Of a DNA stretch of 45,566 nt, positions 8,372-18,010 are shown in pieces; position 1 is the stretch's first letter; every line of letters starts with the position of its first letter. The translations under genes were made by a program, and so were the position numbers. The stretch is from an uncultured Bacteroidota bacterium (GTDB lineage: Bacteria; Bacteroidota; Bacteroidia; Bacteroidales; GWA2-32-17), in the NCBI GenBank assembly GCA_903872185.1, contig CAIQJL010000238.1, positions 1-45,566 of the forward strand. The letters run 5' to 3'. The notes under the pieces are model-generated. The model saw only the letters and a list, made by a program, of their open reading frames with translations, ran no database searches and was not told the DNA's origin.

Positions 8372-9238
8372 TTAATATGATCCTGGCATATTTTCGGGAA
8401 TTACAATAACAAAATCGCCTGTTTTCTTTGCCTCTTCAGTAAGTTCTGAAATACTTTCCTGAGTTTCTGTATTAATAATTACTACTTTATAGGTTTTTTT
8501 CTCTGGTTTTAAATATGTAATAATTCCTTCTCTGTTATTGCTATGGTAACTTCCATTAAAATGAAGAAAGAGCTGTCCTTTTTTATAATGCTCTAAAATA
8601 AAATAAGCCATTGTTGCATCTTTGATTGCCTGTGCTTTAGGAATATTTTTACTATAATGTTCGTCGGTACTATCCATCATTGCAAGCATTGATTTATAAC
8701 ATTTTATGTTTTCATCATATTCTATTGGAAGTGGTGCAATAAATTTTTTAGCCTCTTTTGATAAACTATCCAACTCATTAAAACCGCCTTTGTTAACCAT
8801 GGCAGCATAACGATGTGGAATATTAGTTGCAATAAATGGAATACAATTCTTTTTACAAAACTGAACAATTGGCTTATAATCAGTTTTATAATTGGTCCAG
8901 ATACGTGCTTCTGCCTCAACATCTTTTGCTTTAATTCTTCCATTTAAATACTCATCTAAAATTAGTTGAACATCTGCTTCAAACATTTCTGCACCAATTA
9001 CTAACTCTTTTTGTCTGCTTTTATATAAATCTTGGGTTAATTCTATCTCTAGCCAATGTGCAATGGGGTTATCATGTAATTCACCAAAAAAAACAAAATC
9101 GGCAGCTTTACAAGCATTTAACAAAGAGTCATAAGAAGTAATTTTTCCATCTCCTTGAAAAATTTTAAATGCCTCTTTATTTTGAGACGAAACACCTAAT
9201 GAATAGAACATTAATAAAAATAAAACAATATTTTTCAT
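8372..9238 (-). CDS. ChaN-family (heme-binding/TIKI-like) secreted protein
   Basis: A 288-residue protein whose GELHDNP motif (residues 52-58), GAEMFEAD block, RYAAMV segment and HFNGSYHSNN region place it in the ChaN/TIKI superfamily. Campylobacter ChaN binds heme dimers and is linked to iron uptake. Other relatives are predicted proteases, so the activity here is open. A signal peptide spans about residues 1-19, ending VSSQ, with no lipobox Cys, unlike some ChaN lipoproteins. I chose the ATG at 9238 because it starts directly at a canonical signal peptide; the frame stays open to another ATG at 9271. It is divergent from the 9299 gene, and a 73-base gap separates it from hutU. No TonB receptor or heme operon is adjacent. 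Confidence 0.82.
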   Translation of the reverse strand: MKNIVLFLLMFYSLGVSSQNKEAFKIFQGDGKITSYDSLLNACKAADFVFFGELHDNPIAHWLEIELTQDLYKSRQKELVIGAEMFEADVQLILDEYLNGRIKAKDVEAEARIWTNYKTDYKPIVQFCKKNCIPFIATNIPHRYAAMVNKGGFNELDSLSKEAKKFIAPLPIEYDENIKCYKSMLAMMDSTDEHYSKNIPKAQAIKDATMAYFILEHYKKGQLFLHFNGSYHSNNREGIITYLKPEKKTYKVVIINTETQESISELTEEAKKTGDFVIVIPENMPGSY

Positions 9239-9298
9239 TTGTGAAAGTTTAATTGAAAACAAAGGAAACATTTTTTTCGCTAATTTGCGAAGTATTTT

Positions 9299-9946
9299 AT
9301 GTTAAAGCAGTTTAAAATAATATTGGGATTTGTTATCGGAATTTTTATTTCGACAACTACTGTTGCCCAATCAACGTTTTCGCTTGAGATTATGACAGTT
9401 GGTCTGCATCCATTTGACCGACCAAATCTACAGGTTTATGAAAATGCCCTTGATATTGATGGACTTTTTTGCGCAGAGCCAGGGCTTATTTTTTCTTATG
9501 AAACTTTTGTTCACGAGAATTTATTATCATTTCAATTCTCCCAAGCATTATTTGCCGATGCCGCAGGACAGCTTTCTGGGTTTTCAGAAATTTCTTTAAG
9601 AAAGGTTCTATTTCATAAATGGAGAAGTACGATTTACCTTAGTGCCGGTCCAGCTTTAACTTATAGAAAATCATGGGCATTACTTGATCACTATGTACCC
9701 GAAGGCGGATATACGACATATGGCACATGGCAAATTAAACCATGGGTAATTGCCAAAATAGAATATGATTTTTTTATTGGTAAAAAAAGTGACATAAGTA
9801 TAGGATTTTTATACGGACACGAATACAATACTTTTACAGCAACTATTGGATACAGACACTGGATTTCTACTAAAGTAAAACACACTAGAAAGTGTAACTG
9901 CGGTTCAGATAAGTACAAGAAAAAATTTAGAGAATGGTTTTGGTAA
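9299..9946 (+). CDS. Secreted barrel-like protein with basic Cys-containing tail, unknown
   Basis: A 215-residue protein with a signal peptide (residues 1-24, ending TVAQ). The mature part shows alternating aromatic/polar strands (LLSFQFSQALF, STIYLSAGPALTYR, WVIAKIEYDFFIG, SDISIGFLYGHEYN, FTATIGYRHWIS) consistent with a small eight-strand outer membrane barrel. After the last strand comes an unusual tail of about 25 residues, Lys/Arg-rich with a CNC pair and ending REWFW. I do not recognise the family. A TAnTTTG-like box (TAATTTG, near 9281-9287) sits just before the ATG, implying a very short leader. Confidence 0.65.
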   Translation: MLKQFKIILGFVIGIFISTTTVAQSTFSLEIMTVGLHPFDRPNLQVYENALDIDGLFCAEPGLIFSYETFVHENLLSFQFSQALFADAAGQLSGFSEISLRKVLFHKWRSTIYLSAGPALTYRKSWALLDHYVPEGGYTTYGTWQIKPWVIAKIEYDFFIGKKSDISIGFLYGHEYNTFTATIGYRHWISTKVKHTRKCNCGSDKYKKKFREWFW

Positions 9947-10073
9947 CATGACCATTTTACTTTAAACTTATTATTTTCTTAATATTTAAATTTCATGTTA
10001 TTTGACATAAAATCTTTGGTGGTTTTTGAAAAAACATGTAGTTTTGATTTTTTTTAACCATCCTACTCAAAAA

Positions 10074-11840
10074 ATGGAAGTTACACGAACTTTTGACCTT
10101 GTTGAATACATTAATCTAAAATATCCAAAAGAAGATATTTTTGCTGGCAAGATTAATAATGAGTGGAAAAAATATAGTACACTAGATTATCGGGAGTATT
10201 CAAATCTTATAAGTTACGCTTTACTTGAACTCGGCTTTAAAAAAGGCGACAAAATAGTTACTGTAACTCATAATCAGCCCGAATGGAATTTTATTGATTT
10301 TGGAATGGCTCAGATTGGTGTAGTTCATGTGCCAGTATATCCAAATATAAGCGAAGAAGATTATACACATATTTTTAATCATAGCGATGCAAAAGCAATT
10401 TTTGTAAGCGATAACATTCTACTTAAACGAGTACAAAACTCAATAAAAGCCTCACAACAAATAATAAATGTTTTTAGCATTTCAAATTGTGATGGAATAA
10501 GGTCTTTTAATGATTTAATAAACATTGGCAAACAAACCGCTGAAAAACACGCAAATGAACTAGAAATTATTCGTGATAACATTTCAAAAAACGATCTCGT
10601 AACAATAATTTACACATCTGGAACAACAGGATTATCAAAAGGCGTAATGTTATCACACAACAATCTAGTGGTAAATGCAATTTCAAGTTCAAAAATTCAA
10701 CCTCTTAACAACAAACACCGGGTTTTGAGTTTTTTACCATTATGCCATGTTTATGAACGAATGATTAATTATCATTATCAATATCTTGGCATAAGTATAT
10801 ATTATGCGGAGAATCTTGGTACAATTGCAATAAACCTGCGTGAAATAAATGCTCATGGGATGTGCTCTGTACCGCGTGTTTTAGAAAATATTTTTGATAA
10901 AATTAATTCAGCAGGAAAAGATCTTAATGGATTTAAAAAGAAAATATTTTACTGGGCTTTAAACCTTGCTTTAAAATTTGAAGTTGATGGAAAAAATGGT
11001 TGGTTTTATTCTCAAAAACTTAAACTTGCCGATAAGTTAGTTTATAGTAAATGGAGAAAATCCCTTGGTGGAAACCTTCAAATTATTATTTCTGGAGGTT
11101 CGGCTATACAAATTCGGCTTTTAAAACTATTTTGGGCCATTAAAATAATGACAATTGAAGGATATGGTTTGACCGAAACATCGCCAGTTCTTTCATGTAA
11201 TTTGCCTCGCAAAGGTGGTGTAAAATTTGGCACTGTGGGTAAAATATTAGAAAACATTGAAGTTGAAATAGCACCCGATGGTGAAATTATTTCCCGTGGC
11301 CCATGTGTAATGTTAGGATATTATAAAGACGACGTTGCAACAAAAGAAGTTATTGACAAAAACGGATGGTTTCATACTGGTGATATTGGTAAAATTGAAA
11401 ATGGTTTTTTAACTATAACAGATCGCAAAAAAGAAATCTTTAAAAACAGTGGAGGAAAATACGTTGCCCCACAATTAATTGAAAACAAGTGCAAGGAGTC
11501 AAATTTTATTGAACAGGTTTTTATTGTCGGCGAAAACGAAAAATATACAGCAGCTGTTATTTCTCCAAATTTTAATCATCTGCATTTTTGGGCAGCAAAA
11601 CACAAACAACATTTTCGTGATAACCACGAATTAATTTTAAATACAAAAGTTCTTGAGCGAATTCACAAAGAAATTGTTTGTGTAAATCTAAAACTTAGCC
11701 CTCACGAACAAATTAAAAAATTTAAACTAACCACAGACGAATGGACTCCTCAAAGTGGTGAACTAAGCCCTACTTTAAAATTAAGACGAAAAGTACTTTT
11801 TAAAAAATACGATCATTACGTTAAAGAAATGTTTTTATAA
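10074..11840 (+). CDS. Long-chain acyl-CoA synthetase (AMP-forming, FadD/ACSL type)
   Basis: Activates long-chain fatty acids to acyl-CoA via acyl-AMP, at the inner face of the membrane. Motifs are the P-loop YTSGTTGLSKGVMLSHNN, the A5-type motif EGYGLTETSPVLS, GWFHTGDIG (A7) and the ITDRKKEIFKNSGGKYVAP hinge/catalytic block. At 588 residues it matches Bacteroidota enzymes of about 590-600. I chose the ATG at 10074: homologues begin with a MxVTRTFDL-like sequence, and the upstream in-frame TTG at 10026 adds 16 residues with no family similarity. It could feed imported fatty acids to degradation or to lipid synthesis. It is followed tail to tail by a lipoprotein gene. Confidence 0.93.
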   Translation: MEVTRTFDLVEYINLKYPKEDIFAGKINNEWKKYSTLDYREYSNLISYALLELGFKKGDKIVTVTHNQPEWNFIDFGMAQIGVVHVPVYPNISEEDYTHIFNHSDAKAIFVSDNILLKRVQNSIKASQQIINVFSISNCDGIRSFNDLINIGKQTAEKHANELEIIRDNISKNDLVTIIYTSGTTGLSKGVMLSHNNLVVNAISSSKIQPLNNKHRVLSFLPLCHVYERMINYHYQYLGISIYYAENLGTIAINLREINAHGMCSVPRVLENIFDKINSAGKDLNGFKKKIFYWALNLALKFEVDGKNGWFYSQKLKLADKLVYSKWRKSLGGNLQIIISGGSAIQIRLLKLFWAIKIMTIEGYGLTETSPVLSCNLPRKGGVKFGTVGKILENIEVEIAPDGEIISRGPCVMLGYYKDDVATKEVIDKNGWFHTGDIGKIENGFLTITDRKKEIFKNSGGKYVAPQLIENKCKESNFIEQVFIVGENEKYTAAVISPNFNHLHFWAAKHKQHFRDNHELILNTKVLERIHKEIVCVNLKLSPHEQIKKFKLTTDEWTPQSGELSPTLKLRRKVLFKKYDHYVKEMFL

Positions 11841-11849
11841 AAGCACATT

Positions 11850-12251
11850 TTATTCGCCTGCTTTTACATCCTGACTTATAATTTTATAATCACTTCCTTC
11901 TTTTTGAATAATAAAAATTTGTGTAGAATTTATTTTTTCGTTTTCAACTTTATATGTTAACGAAATGCCTGACGGCTCTCCTTTAATCTCGACAAATGCA
12001 CTATCAGTTAAACTATAAGAAATTACTTTTCCTATACTAGTTGCAAGTTCTTCGATTTTCTCTGACCTGGTTTGAGTTGCTTCAGAATAAAAATCATCAG
12101 TTGAATAATACTTTTCAGCATCATCAAAATTATTTACTTTTAAAGCGTTAAGATAACTTTCAGCACATTGCTTTGCCTTTCCAGTCTCTAATTGGTCTGA
12201 ATCGCAAGCAGTAAGAAGTAAAACTACAATAATAACCAATAAATTTCTCAT
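11850..12251 (-). CDS. Small lipoprotein, DUF4878/NTF2-like
   Basis: A 133-residue protein. Residues 1-15 are a lipoprotein signal peptide ending LLTA before Cys16. The rest resembles the NTF2-like/DUF4878 lipoprotein pattern: a helix AxxYLNALKxxNFDDAxKYYS, followed by strands that alternate with polar turns to the end. I chose the ATG at 12251 because it begins the signal peptide; the frame extends to 12278 but adds only polar residues. The CDSDQLE sequence after the Cys is weakly acidic and might act as a surface-export signal. Function unknown. It ends 10 bases after the acyl-CoA synthetase. Confidence 0.72.
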   Translation of the reverse strand: MRNLLVIIVVLLLTACDSDQLETGKAKQCAESYLNALKVNNFDDAEKYYSTDDFYSEATQTRSEKIEELATSIGKVISYSLTDSAFVEIKGEPSGISLTYKVENEKINSTQIFIIQKEGSDYKIISQDVKAGE

Positions 12252-12413
12252 AGTTGTATGTGTTGTATTAGTCTGCAATATACAATAATATGAATATTTA
12301 ACTATCCATCTGTTTAAAAATATTTAAAACTTAACATTAAATTAATATTAATGTTATAAAAAGGTAAATTCATTCATCTTACTTTGTAGAATTATTAGAA
12401 AAAATAAAAAATT

Positions 12414-13829
12414 ATGTTTGGCTTAAGTTTAGGATTATCGATACTACTTGTAGTTGTTATACTTGCTGCTTGTGTTTTTGAGTTTATAAATGGATTTCAC
12501 GATACAGCAAATGCTGTTGCTACCGTAATTTATACCCGTTCATTGACTCCAAAGGTTGCAGTAATCTGGTCGGGTATCTGGAATTTTATTGGCGTTTATT
12601 TTGGTGGAATTGCTGTAGCTATGGGAATTGTAAACTTACTCCCAATGGATGCACTTGTAGATCAGAACATTTATCACAGCATTGCAATGATAGCTGCTTT
12701 AATAATAACTGCTATTGTTTGGAATTTAGTTACTTGGTATTATGGAATACCTTGTTCAAGTTCACACACACTAATTGGCTCAATATTCGGCGTTGGAATA
12801 GCATTTATGTTTATTGGCGGTAGCGCAGCTTTAAATTGGAAAAAAGTAACTGATGCTGGTCTTTCTTTACTTATTTCACCAATTGTGGGTTTTGGGTTAG
12901 CTCTAATTTTAATGTTTGTATTTAAAAAACTTATTAAAAAGAAACGTTTTTTTAAACAACCCGATCCTGTAAAAAAACCTCCATTCTGGATTAGATTTGT
13001 ACTTGTATTAACAAGTACCAGCGTTAGTTTTTCCCATGGCTCAAACGATGGCCAAAAAGGTGTTGGATTAATAATGATAATTTTAATCGCATTTTTACCT
13101 GGTCAATTTGCTTTAGACTCATCAAAAAACACAACAAACATTGATGGAAATCTTGTTCAAATTGGCAATTATTTAAATAAAATTGACACTTTAAAACTTG
13201 CTGCTGCTGATTATACAACCTATGCTGATTTAAAATCAAAAATCGCTTCAACAAAAATTGTTCTTGACAAATCTCAAGGGCCAGAAGAAATACCTTATTC
13301 TGAAAGATTTGGTGTTCGAAAAAATATTCTAGCTATTGGAAAACTTAGCGATAAGTTATTTAAAAGTGAGTCCCTAAAAAACACTACTAAAATTAACCTC
13401 ACCGAAAAAGAAGCAGATCACTTTAAAAAGAATGTAAAAGAATTATCTGCCTATACCGAATACGCTCCTTGGTGGGTAATTTTATTAATATCTGTTTCGC
13501 TTGGTTTAGGAACAATGATAGGTTGGAAAAGAATTGTTATTACTCTGGGAGAAAAAATCGGAAAATCTAATCTTACTTTTGCACAAGGAACCAGCGCAGG
13601 AATTATTGCGGCTGGAACTATTGGCATTTCATCTGGATTAGGATTACCAGTAAGTACTACTCATGTTTTATCTTCAGGTATTGCAGGAACAATGGTTTCA
13701 GAGGGCGGAATTAAAAATCTTCAAGGAGGAACCATTAAAAATATATTATTGGCATGGGTAATAACCATACCCGTGACAGTCATACTTTCTGGCGGATTAT
13801 TTCTTCTGTTTAGATATTTTATTAAATAA
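12414..13829 (+). CDS. pit: Inorganic phosphate transporter (PiT family)
   Basis: A 471-residue inner membrane symporter. The duplicated PiT signatures are both present: GFHDTANAVAT near residues 27-37 and SHGSNDGQKGVG around 206-217, each with the conserved Asp/Asn. Hydrophobic segments flank a long hydrophilic insertion (about residues 235-345), which is common in Bacteroidota members and probably cytoplasmic or periplasmic. The C-terminal part has GLPVSTTHVLSSG, the second half-site seen in PiT transporters. A TACTTTG box (12380-12386) lies 28 bases upstream of the ATG. No PhoU-like (DUF47) gene, a frequent partner, is adjacent. It is divergent from the lipoprotein gene. Confidence 0.93.
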   Translation: MFGLSLGLSILLVVVILAACVFEFINGFHDTANAVATVIYTRSLTPKVAVIWSGIWNFIGVYFGGIAVAMGIVNLLPMDALVDQNIYHSIAMIAALIITAIVWNLVTWYYGIPCSSSHTLIGSIFGVGIAFMFIGGSAALNWKKVTDAGLSLLISPIVGFGLALILMFVFKKLIKKKRFFKQPDPVKKPPFWIRFVLVLTSTSVSFSHGSNDGQKGVGLIMIILIAFLPGQFALDSSKNTTNIDGNLVQIGNYLNKIDTLKLAAADYTTYADLKSKIASTKIVLDKSQGPEEIPYSERFGVRKNILAIGKLSDKLFKSESLKNTTKINLTEKEADHFKKNVKELSAYTEYAPWWVILLISVSLGLGTMIGWKRIVITLGEKIGKSNLTFAQGTSAGIIAAGTIGISSGLGLPVSTTHVLSSGIAGTMVSEGGIKNLQGGTIKNILLAWVITIPVTVILSGGLFLLFRYFIK

Positions 13830-13851
13830 GCAAGCCATCAGCCATTCAAGA

Positions 13852-13870
13852 ACAGCGAACAACTCGCTGT
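13852..13870 (+). terminator. Hairpin after the phosphate transporter gene
   Basis: ACAGCGA / TCGCTGT, a perfect 7-bp stem with an ACAAC loop, 22 bases after the pit stop. No U-run follows, so it may act as an RNA stabiliser or a factor-dependent stop rather than an intrinsic terminator. Confidence 0.3.
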
Positions 13871-13949
13871 AATTAAAGACAATATAACTTGACTTGTAAT
13901 AATCTTCTATATGATAAATATTAATTCTCTTCAACAAGTCAAAATTTCT

Positions 13950-13957
13950 TACTTTTG
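13950..13957 (+). promoter_or_regulatory. -7 element for the histidine kinase gene
   Basis: TACTTTTG matches TAnnTTTG, 23 bases before the GTG start. It supports separate transcription of the kinase from pit. Confidence 0.4.
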
Positions 13958-13980
13958 CATTTCTTTTCAGAAAATATATT

Positions 13981-15132
13981 GTGAATATATACTCACGCAA
14001 ACAAGCTTGGAAACTCTTACTCCTAATTATTGCAGTAATAATTGGCATAGCTTCGCTTTGGGTAACTAATAATCTGGTTAAAAAACTTGAGCAGGAAGAA
14101 AGAAAGAAAATCGAGCTCTGGGCTAAAGGAATGGAATCTTTGGCTAGAATAGAAAATCCTGATCAAGATATTACTTTTATTTTTGAAGTAATTAAAAATA
14201 ACGAAACTGTTCCGGTAATTATAACTGACGAAAACGATAGTATTTTTGCATTTCGCAATCTTGATTCTTTAAAAATAAATGATAGTTCATACTTAAAAAG
14301 CAGACTTGCTGACATGAAAGCTCATTGTGAGCCAATTGAATTAATAAGGTCTGAAAAATTAACCCGAATTGTTTATTACGAAGACTCCACTATATTAATT
14401 CAACTACTTTATTATCCTTATATTCAGCTTGCTGTAATTTTTCTTTTCATACTTGTGGCATATTTTGCTTTCAGTTCTTCGCGCAAAGCAGAGCAAAATC
14501 AGGTTTGGGTTGGTATGGCAAAAGAAACAGCTCATCAGCTTGGAACACCAATTTCATCGTTAATGGCTTGGATTGAATTACTTTCATTAAAAAATGTTGA
14601 TCAGGAAATTTTATTAGAAATTGGTAAAGACATTAAACGACTGGAAATTGTAACTGAACGTTTTTCAAAAATAGGCTCGGGCACATCATTAGTTCTAATA
14701 AATGTTATAGAAGTGCTAAACAATGTTATAAGCTACATGAGAACCAGAACCTCATCAAAAGTTCAATTTATTTTAAACTTTTCTGCTACAAGCGAATTAC
14801 TGGTTCCGCTAAACCCTGCACTTTTCGAGTGGGTAATTGAAAATATTTGTAAAAATGCCATTGATTCTATGGAAAGTTCGGGCACTATAGAAATCTCAAT
14901 ATATGATCAAATGCAAATGTTATTTATTGATATTAAAGATTCGGGAAGAGGTATACCAAAATCAAAATATAAAACTGTTTTTCAACCAGGATACACAACT
15001 AAAAAACGTGGCTGGGGCTTGGGTTTGAGCCTTTCAAAGCGAATAATAGAAGTTTATCACAATGGAAAAATATTTGTAAAATCTTCAGAAATTAACATTG
15101 GCACTACATTTCGTATTGCTTTAAAAAAATAA
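13981..15132 (+). CDS. Orphan membrane sensor histidine kinase
   Basis: A 383-residue kinase. Transmembrane helices at about 10-29 and 148-164 enclose a periplasmic sensor region of about 115 residues with no recognised fold. The dimerization/phosphoacceptor block is AHQLGTPISSLMAW, with His185 as the likely phosphorylated residue, a variant typical of Bacteroidota. ATP-binding boxes follow: N-box ENICKNAIDSM (287-297), D-box DSGRGIP (320-326), F-box region VFQPGYTTKKRGWGLGLSLSKRI. Translation starts at GTG; no in-frame ATG precedes the first helix. No response regulator is next to it. Lying downstream of pit raises a possible phosphate link, but that rests on position alone. Confidence 0.88.
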   Translation: MNIYSRKQAWKLLLLIIAVIIGIASLWVTNNLVKKLEQEERKKIELWAKGMESLARIENPDQDITFIFEVIKNNETVPVIITDENDSIFAFRNLDSLKINDSSYLKSRLADMKAHCEPIELIRSEKLTRIVYYEDSTILIQLLYYPYIQLAVIFLFILVAYFAFSSSRKAEQNQVWVGMAKETAHQLGTPISSLMAWIELLSLKNVDQEILLEIGKDIKRLEIVTERFSKIGSGTSLVLINVIEVLNNVISYMRTRTSSKVQFILNFSATSELLVPLNPALFEWVIENICKNAIDSMESSGTIEISIYDQMQMLFIDIKDSGRGIPKSKYKTVFQPGYTTKKRGWGLGLSLSKRIIEVYHNGKIFVKSSEINIGTTFRIALKK

Positions 15133-15238
15133 TTTCTTGTTTTTACTGTTTTTGATTAAAAATATATTTATTAGGTTAAAGTACACCTATTTACCTTTAA
15201 AAATAATGTGATTGGGTTTTTTATTCTGATAATATTTA

Positions 15239-15246
15239 TACCTTTG
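15239..15246 (+). promoter_or_regulatory. -7 element for the yceD-rpmF-plsX-fabH cluster
   Basis: TACCTTTG followed by CG matches TAnnTTTG. It is 26 bases before the chosen ATG (15273) and only 17 before the alternative GTG (15264). Confidence 0.5.
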
Positions 15247-15272
15247 CGAAAATTTTTTTGAGAGTGAAAAAG

Positions 15273-15785
15273 ATGACAGAGTTTATCATTCCTTTCGTAG
15301 GCTTGAAGGCAGGTGAGCATGTATTCAACTATGATATAGGAACTTCATTTTTGGAGAAATTTGAAAATTCAGAAATAAAAGGCATAGAGCTAAGCGTTGA
15401 AGTAAAAATGGTAAAGAATAATAATTTGTTGGAATTCCATTTCCAATTAAACGGAAACATACAAGTTGAGTGCGACATTTGCCTCGATAATGTAAGTTTA
15501 CCCGTTGATTACCAGTCTTATTTAATCGCCAAACTCGAAAATATTGAAGATGACGAAGACGATATTATTTATCTTAAACCAGATGAAAGCGAGATAGATA
15601 TATCACAATTTATTTATGAAAGCATTGTTTTTTCTTTACCTTTAAAAAGAGTCCATCCTGATAAAAGAGGAAAAAACAAATGCAATCCCGAAATGCTAAA
15701 AAAACTAAAATCACTTTTAGTTGATAATGTTGAAGAAACACAAGATCCTAGATGGAATGATTTAAAAAATTTATTGAATAATTAA
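15273..15785 (+). CDS. yceD: DUF177/YceD family protein
   Basis: A 170-residue cytoplasmic protein. Features are the N-terminal FIIPFVGLKAGEHVF, a central CDIC pair (Cys67, Cys70), an acidic stretch IEDDEDDIIYL, and a C-terminal LKRVHP...KCNPEML block with WNDLKNLL at the end, all typical of YceD. The family almost always precedes rpmF and is implicated in 23S rRNA or large-subunit homeostasis; the plant homologue functions in plastid 23S rRNA accumulation. The start is unsettled: GTG at 15264 and TTG at 15258 are in frame. I chose the ATG because the conserved region begins there. Probably cotranscribed with rpmF, 11 bases downstream. Confidence 0.85.
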   Translation: MTEFIIPFVGLKAGEHVFNYDIGTSFLEKFENSEIKGIELSVEVKMVKNNNLLEFHFQLNGNIQVECDICLDNVSLPVDYQSYLIAKLENIEDDEDDIIYLKPDESEIDISQFIYESIVFSLPLKRVHPDKRGKNKCNPEMLKKLKSLLVDNVEETQDPRWNDLKNLLNN

Positions 15786-15796
15786 ATAATAAGAAA

Positions 15797-15982
15797 ATGC
15801 CACATCCAAAAAGAAAACACTCTAAACAAAGAAGAGACAAAAGGAGAACCCACGATAAGGCTATTGCTCCTACATTAGCAACTTGTTCAAATTGCAGCGC
15901 AACTGTACAATTCCATCATGTTTGTCCAGAATGCGGTTTTTACAGAGGCAAAAAAGCCATTGAAAAAGAAGTAGCAGTTTAA
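15797..15982 (+). CDS. rpmF: 50S ribosomal protein L32
   Basis: A 61-residue protein. The basic N-terminus MPHPKRKHSKQRRDKRR is diagnostic. A four-Cys zinc ribbon follows (CSNC near residues 30-33 and CPEC near 43-46), so this is the zinc-binding form of L32. Lies between yceD and plsX, as in most bacteria. Confidence 0.97.
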   Translation: MPHPKRKHSKQRRDKRRTHDKAIAPTLATCSNCSATVQFHHVCPECGFYRGKKAIEKEVAV

Positions 15983-15991
15983 TTTTCGTTG

Positions 15992-16930
15992 ATGAAAATT
16001 GGTGTTGATATTATGGGTGGCGATTTTGCCCCCGAGTTTACACTACAAGGTGCTGTAATGGCACAGAAGCAACTTCCGGAAGGAGTAAGGTTAGTTTTAG
16101 TAGGACCATGCGAAAAAATTAATTCTTTTCTTCTAGAAAAAGGTGAGAATATTAACGATTACGAAATAGTTGATGCTCCTGATGTTATCGAAATGGGAGA
16201 TCATCCTTCGAAAGCATTTAGTCAAAAACCAAAATCGAGCATTGCTGTTGGATTTGATCTTTTACACAAAGATAAAATTGATGGTTTTGCAAGCGCTGGA
16301 AATACTGGTGCCGTTTTGGTTGGAACAATGTATACCATAAAGTCAATACTTGGCGTTATACGACCATGCATTGCGGCAACAGTTCCTCGTAAAGACGGAA
16401 GTAATTTAATTCTTGCCGATGTTGGAATAAATCCTGATTGCAAACCAGATGTGTTATATCAATATGCAATATTAGCATCAAAATATGCAGAACACATATA
16501 TAACATTAAAAATCCACGAGTTGGATTATTAAATGTTGGTTCAGAACCTGAAAAAGGAAATCTTCTTGCTAAAGCAACCTACGATTTAATGAAAGAAACT
16601 TCACACTTTAACTTTATTGGCAACATTGAAGGAAACGATTTATTGAAATGTGATAAAGCTGATGTAGCTATTTGTGATGGATTTGTTGGAAATATTCTAT
16701 TAAAGCAAGCCGAGAGTTTTTATCAAATGCTGAAAGAAAGCAATTTAGCTGACGATTATATAGAAAGATTTAATTTTGAAAATTATGGTGGATTACCTAT
16801 TCTAGGTGTAAATAAAACAGTTGTTATTGGTCATGGAGCTTCTACTTCTAAAGCAATAATGAACATGATACTTCTCACCTACAATGTTGAAAATTCAAAG
16901 TTAATTTACAAACTGAAAGAAATTTTTTAG
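15992..16930 (+). CDS. plsX: Phosphate acyltransferase PlsX
   Basis: Makes acyl-phosphate from acyl-ACP, the acyl donor for PlsY in phospholipid synthesis; peripheral membrane enzyme. The N-terminal [38 protein letters not shown] and [11 protein letters not shown] blocks are all family signatures. At 312 residues it has the usual length. I use the ATG at 15992 rather than the TTG at 15989 directly before it. It starts 9 bases after rpmF and is followed 4 bases later by fabH, so the unit is tightly packed. Confidence 0.96.
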   Translation: MKIGVDIMGGDFAPEFTLQGAVMAQKQLPEGVRLVLVGPCEKINSFLLEKGENINDYEIVDAPDVIEMGDHPSKAFSQKPKSSIAVGFDLLHKDKIDGFASAGNTGAVLVGTMYTIKSILGVIRPCIAATVPRKDGSNLILADVGINPDCKPDVLYQYAILASKYAEHIYNIKNPRVGLLNVGSEPEKGNLLAKATYDLMKETSHFNFIGNIEGNDLLKCDKADVAICDGFVGNILLKQAESFYQMLKESNLADDYIERFNFENYGGLPILGVNKTVVIGHGASTSKAIMNMILLTYNVENSKLIYKLKEIF

Positions 16931-16934
16931 AATC

Positions 16935-17930
16935 ATGCAAAACTTAAAAGCAGTTATTACTGGGGTTGGCAGTTATGTTCCTGATTATATTCTAACTAAC
17001 GAGGAGCTTAGCAAAATGGTTGATACCACAGACGAATGGATAATGACACGTATTGGTATTAAAGAAAGACATATTTTACGCGAACCGGGAAAAGGATCAA
17101 GCGATTTAGCAGTGGAAGCAGTAAATCAACTTCTGCAAAAAACAAAAATAAAACCCGAAGAAATTGATTTGTTAATTTGTGCTACCGTTACTCCCGACAT
17201 GCAATTTCCTGCTACAGCAAATATAATTTGCGATAAAGTAGGAATAAAAAATGCTTTTAGTTATGATTTAAATGCTGGCTGTAGCGGCTTTTTATACGCT
17301 TTAGCTACTGGTTCAAAATTTATTGAAACTGGGAAATACAAAAAAGTAATTATAGTTGGTACCGAAAAAATGTCATCAATTGTTGATTATACAGACCGTG
17401 CTGTTTGTCCAATTTTTGGCGATGGTGCTGGTGCGGTAATGCTCGAACCAACAATAGAAAATATTGGAATTATTGACGAAATATTACTTTCAGATGGTGC
17501 TGGAAGAGTTCATTTACATCAAAAAGCTGGTGGCTCAGTAAAACCATCATCTTTTGAAACCGTTGCGGCAAAAGAACATTTTATTTATCAAGAAGGGCAA
17601 CCTGTTTTCAAATGGGCTGTTTCTAAAATGGCCGACGTTTCGGTTGAAATTATGGAACGAAATAACATTAAACCCGAAGATCTTGCCTGGTTAGTTCCTC
17701 ATCAAGCTAACATGCGAATTATTGACGCTACAGCTAATCGCATGAATCTTGATAAAAAACAAGTAATGATCAACATTCAAAAATATGGCAATACAACTTC
17801 TGCAACTTTGCCACTTTGTTTATGCGATTGGGAGCCTTTACTTAAAAAAGGAGATAATATTATTTTATCTGCTTTTGGCGCTGGATTTACCTGGGGCGCT
17901 ATTTATTTAAAATGGGGATATAATAGTTAA
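16935..17930 (+). CDS. fabH: 3-oxoacyl-ACP synthase III
   Basis: Condenses acetyl-CoA or branched acyl-CoA with malonyl-ACP to start fatty-acid synthesis. The catalytic triad is visible: Cys116 in NAGCSGF, His256 in PHQANMR and Asn286 in YGNTTSA. At 331 residues it is full length. Last gene of the yceD-rpmF-plsX-fabH unit; accB/accC, which often follow in Bacteroidota, are absent here. Primer choice (acetyl versus branched) cannot be told from sequence alone. Confidence 0.96.
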   Translation: MQNLKAVITGVGSYVPDYILTNEELSKMVDTTDEWIMTRIGIKERHILREPGKGSSDLAVEAVNQLLQKTKIKPEEIDLLICATVTPDMQFPATANIICDKVGIKNAFSYDLNAGCSGFLYALATGSKFIETGKYKKVIIVGTEKMSSIVDYTDRAVCPIFGDGAGAVMLEPTIENIGIIDEILLSDGAGRVHLHQKAGGSVKPSSFETVAAKEHFIYQEGQPVFKWAVSKMADVSVEIMERNNIKPEDLAWLVPHQANMRIIDATANRMNLDKKQVMINIQKYGNTTSATLPLCLCDWEPLLKKGDNIILSAFGAGFTWGAIYLKWGYNS

Positions 17931-18010
17931 CCACTATCTCTTGTTTACTTTTTAATTTCTACATACTTTTCCGTTTTTCTGTATAATTTTACTTTTTTAA
18001 AATTATTCTA

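Noticed and set aside
10026-10073. TTG start for the acyl-CoA synthetase
   Set aside because: The added 16 residues are unlike family N-termini; the ATG at 10074 fits homologues.
11841-11849. A terminator between the acyl-CoA synthetase and the 11850 lipoprotein
   Set aside because: Only 9 bases separate the convergent genes and I see no hairpin.
13797-14048. An 83-residue leftward open frame between pit and the kinase
   Set aside because: It overlaps the coding ends of pit and the kinase and has no protein-like composition or signal.
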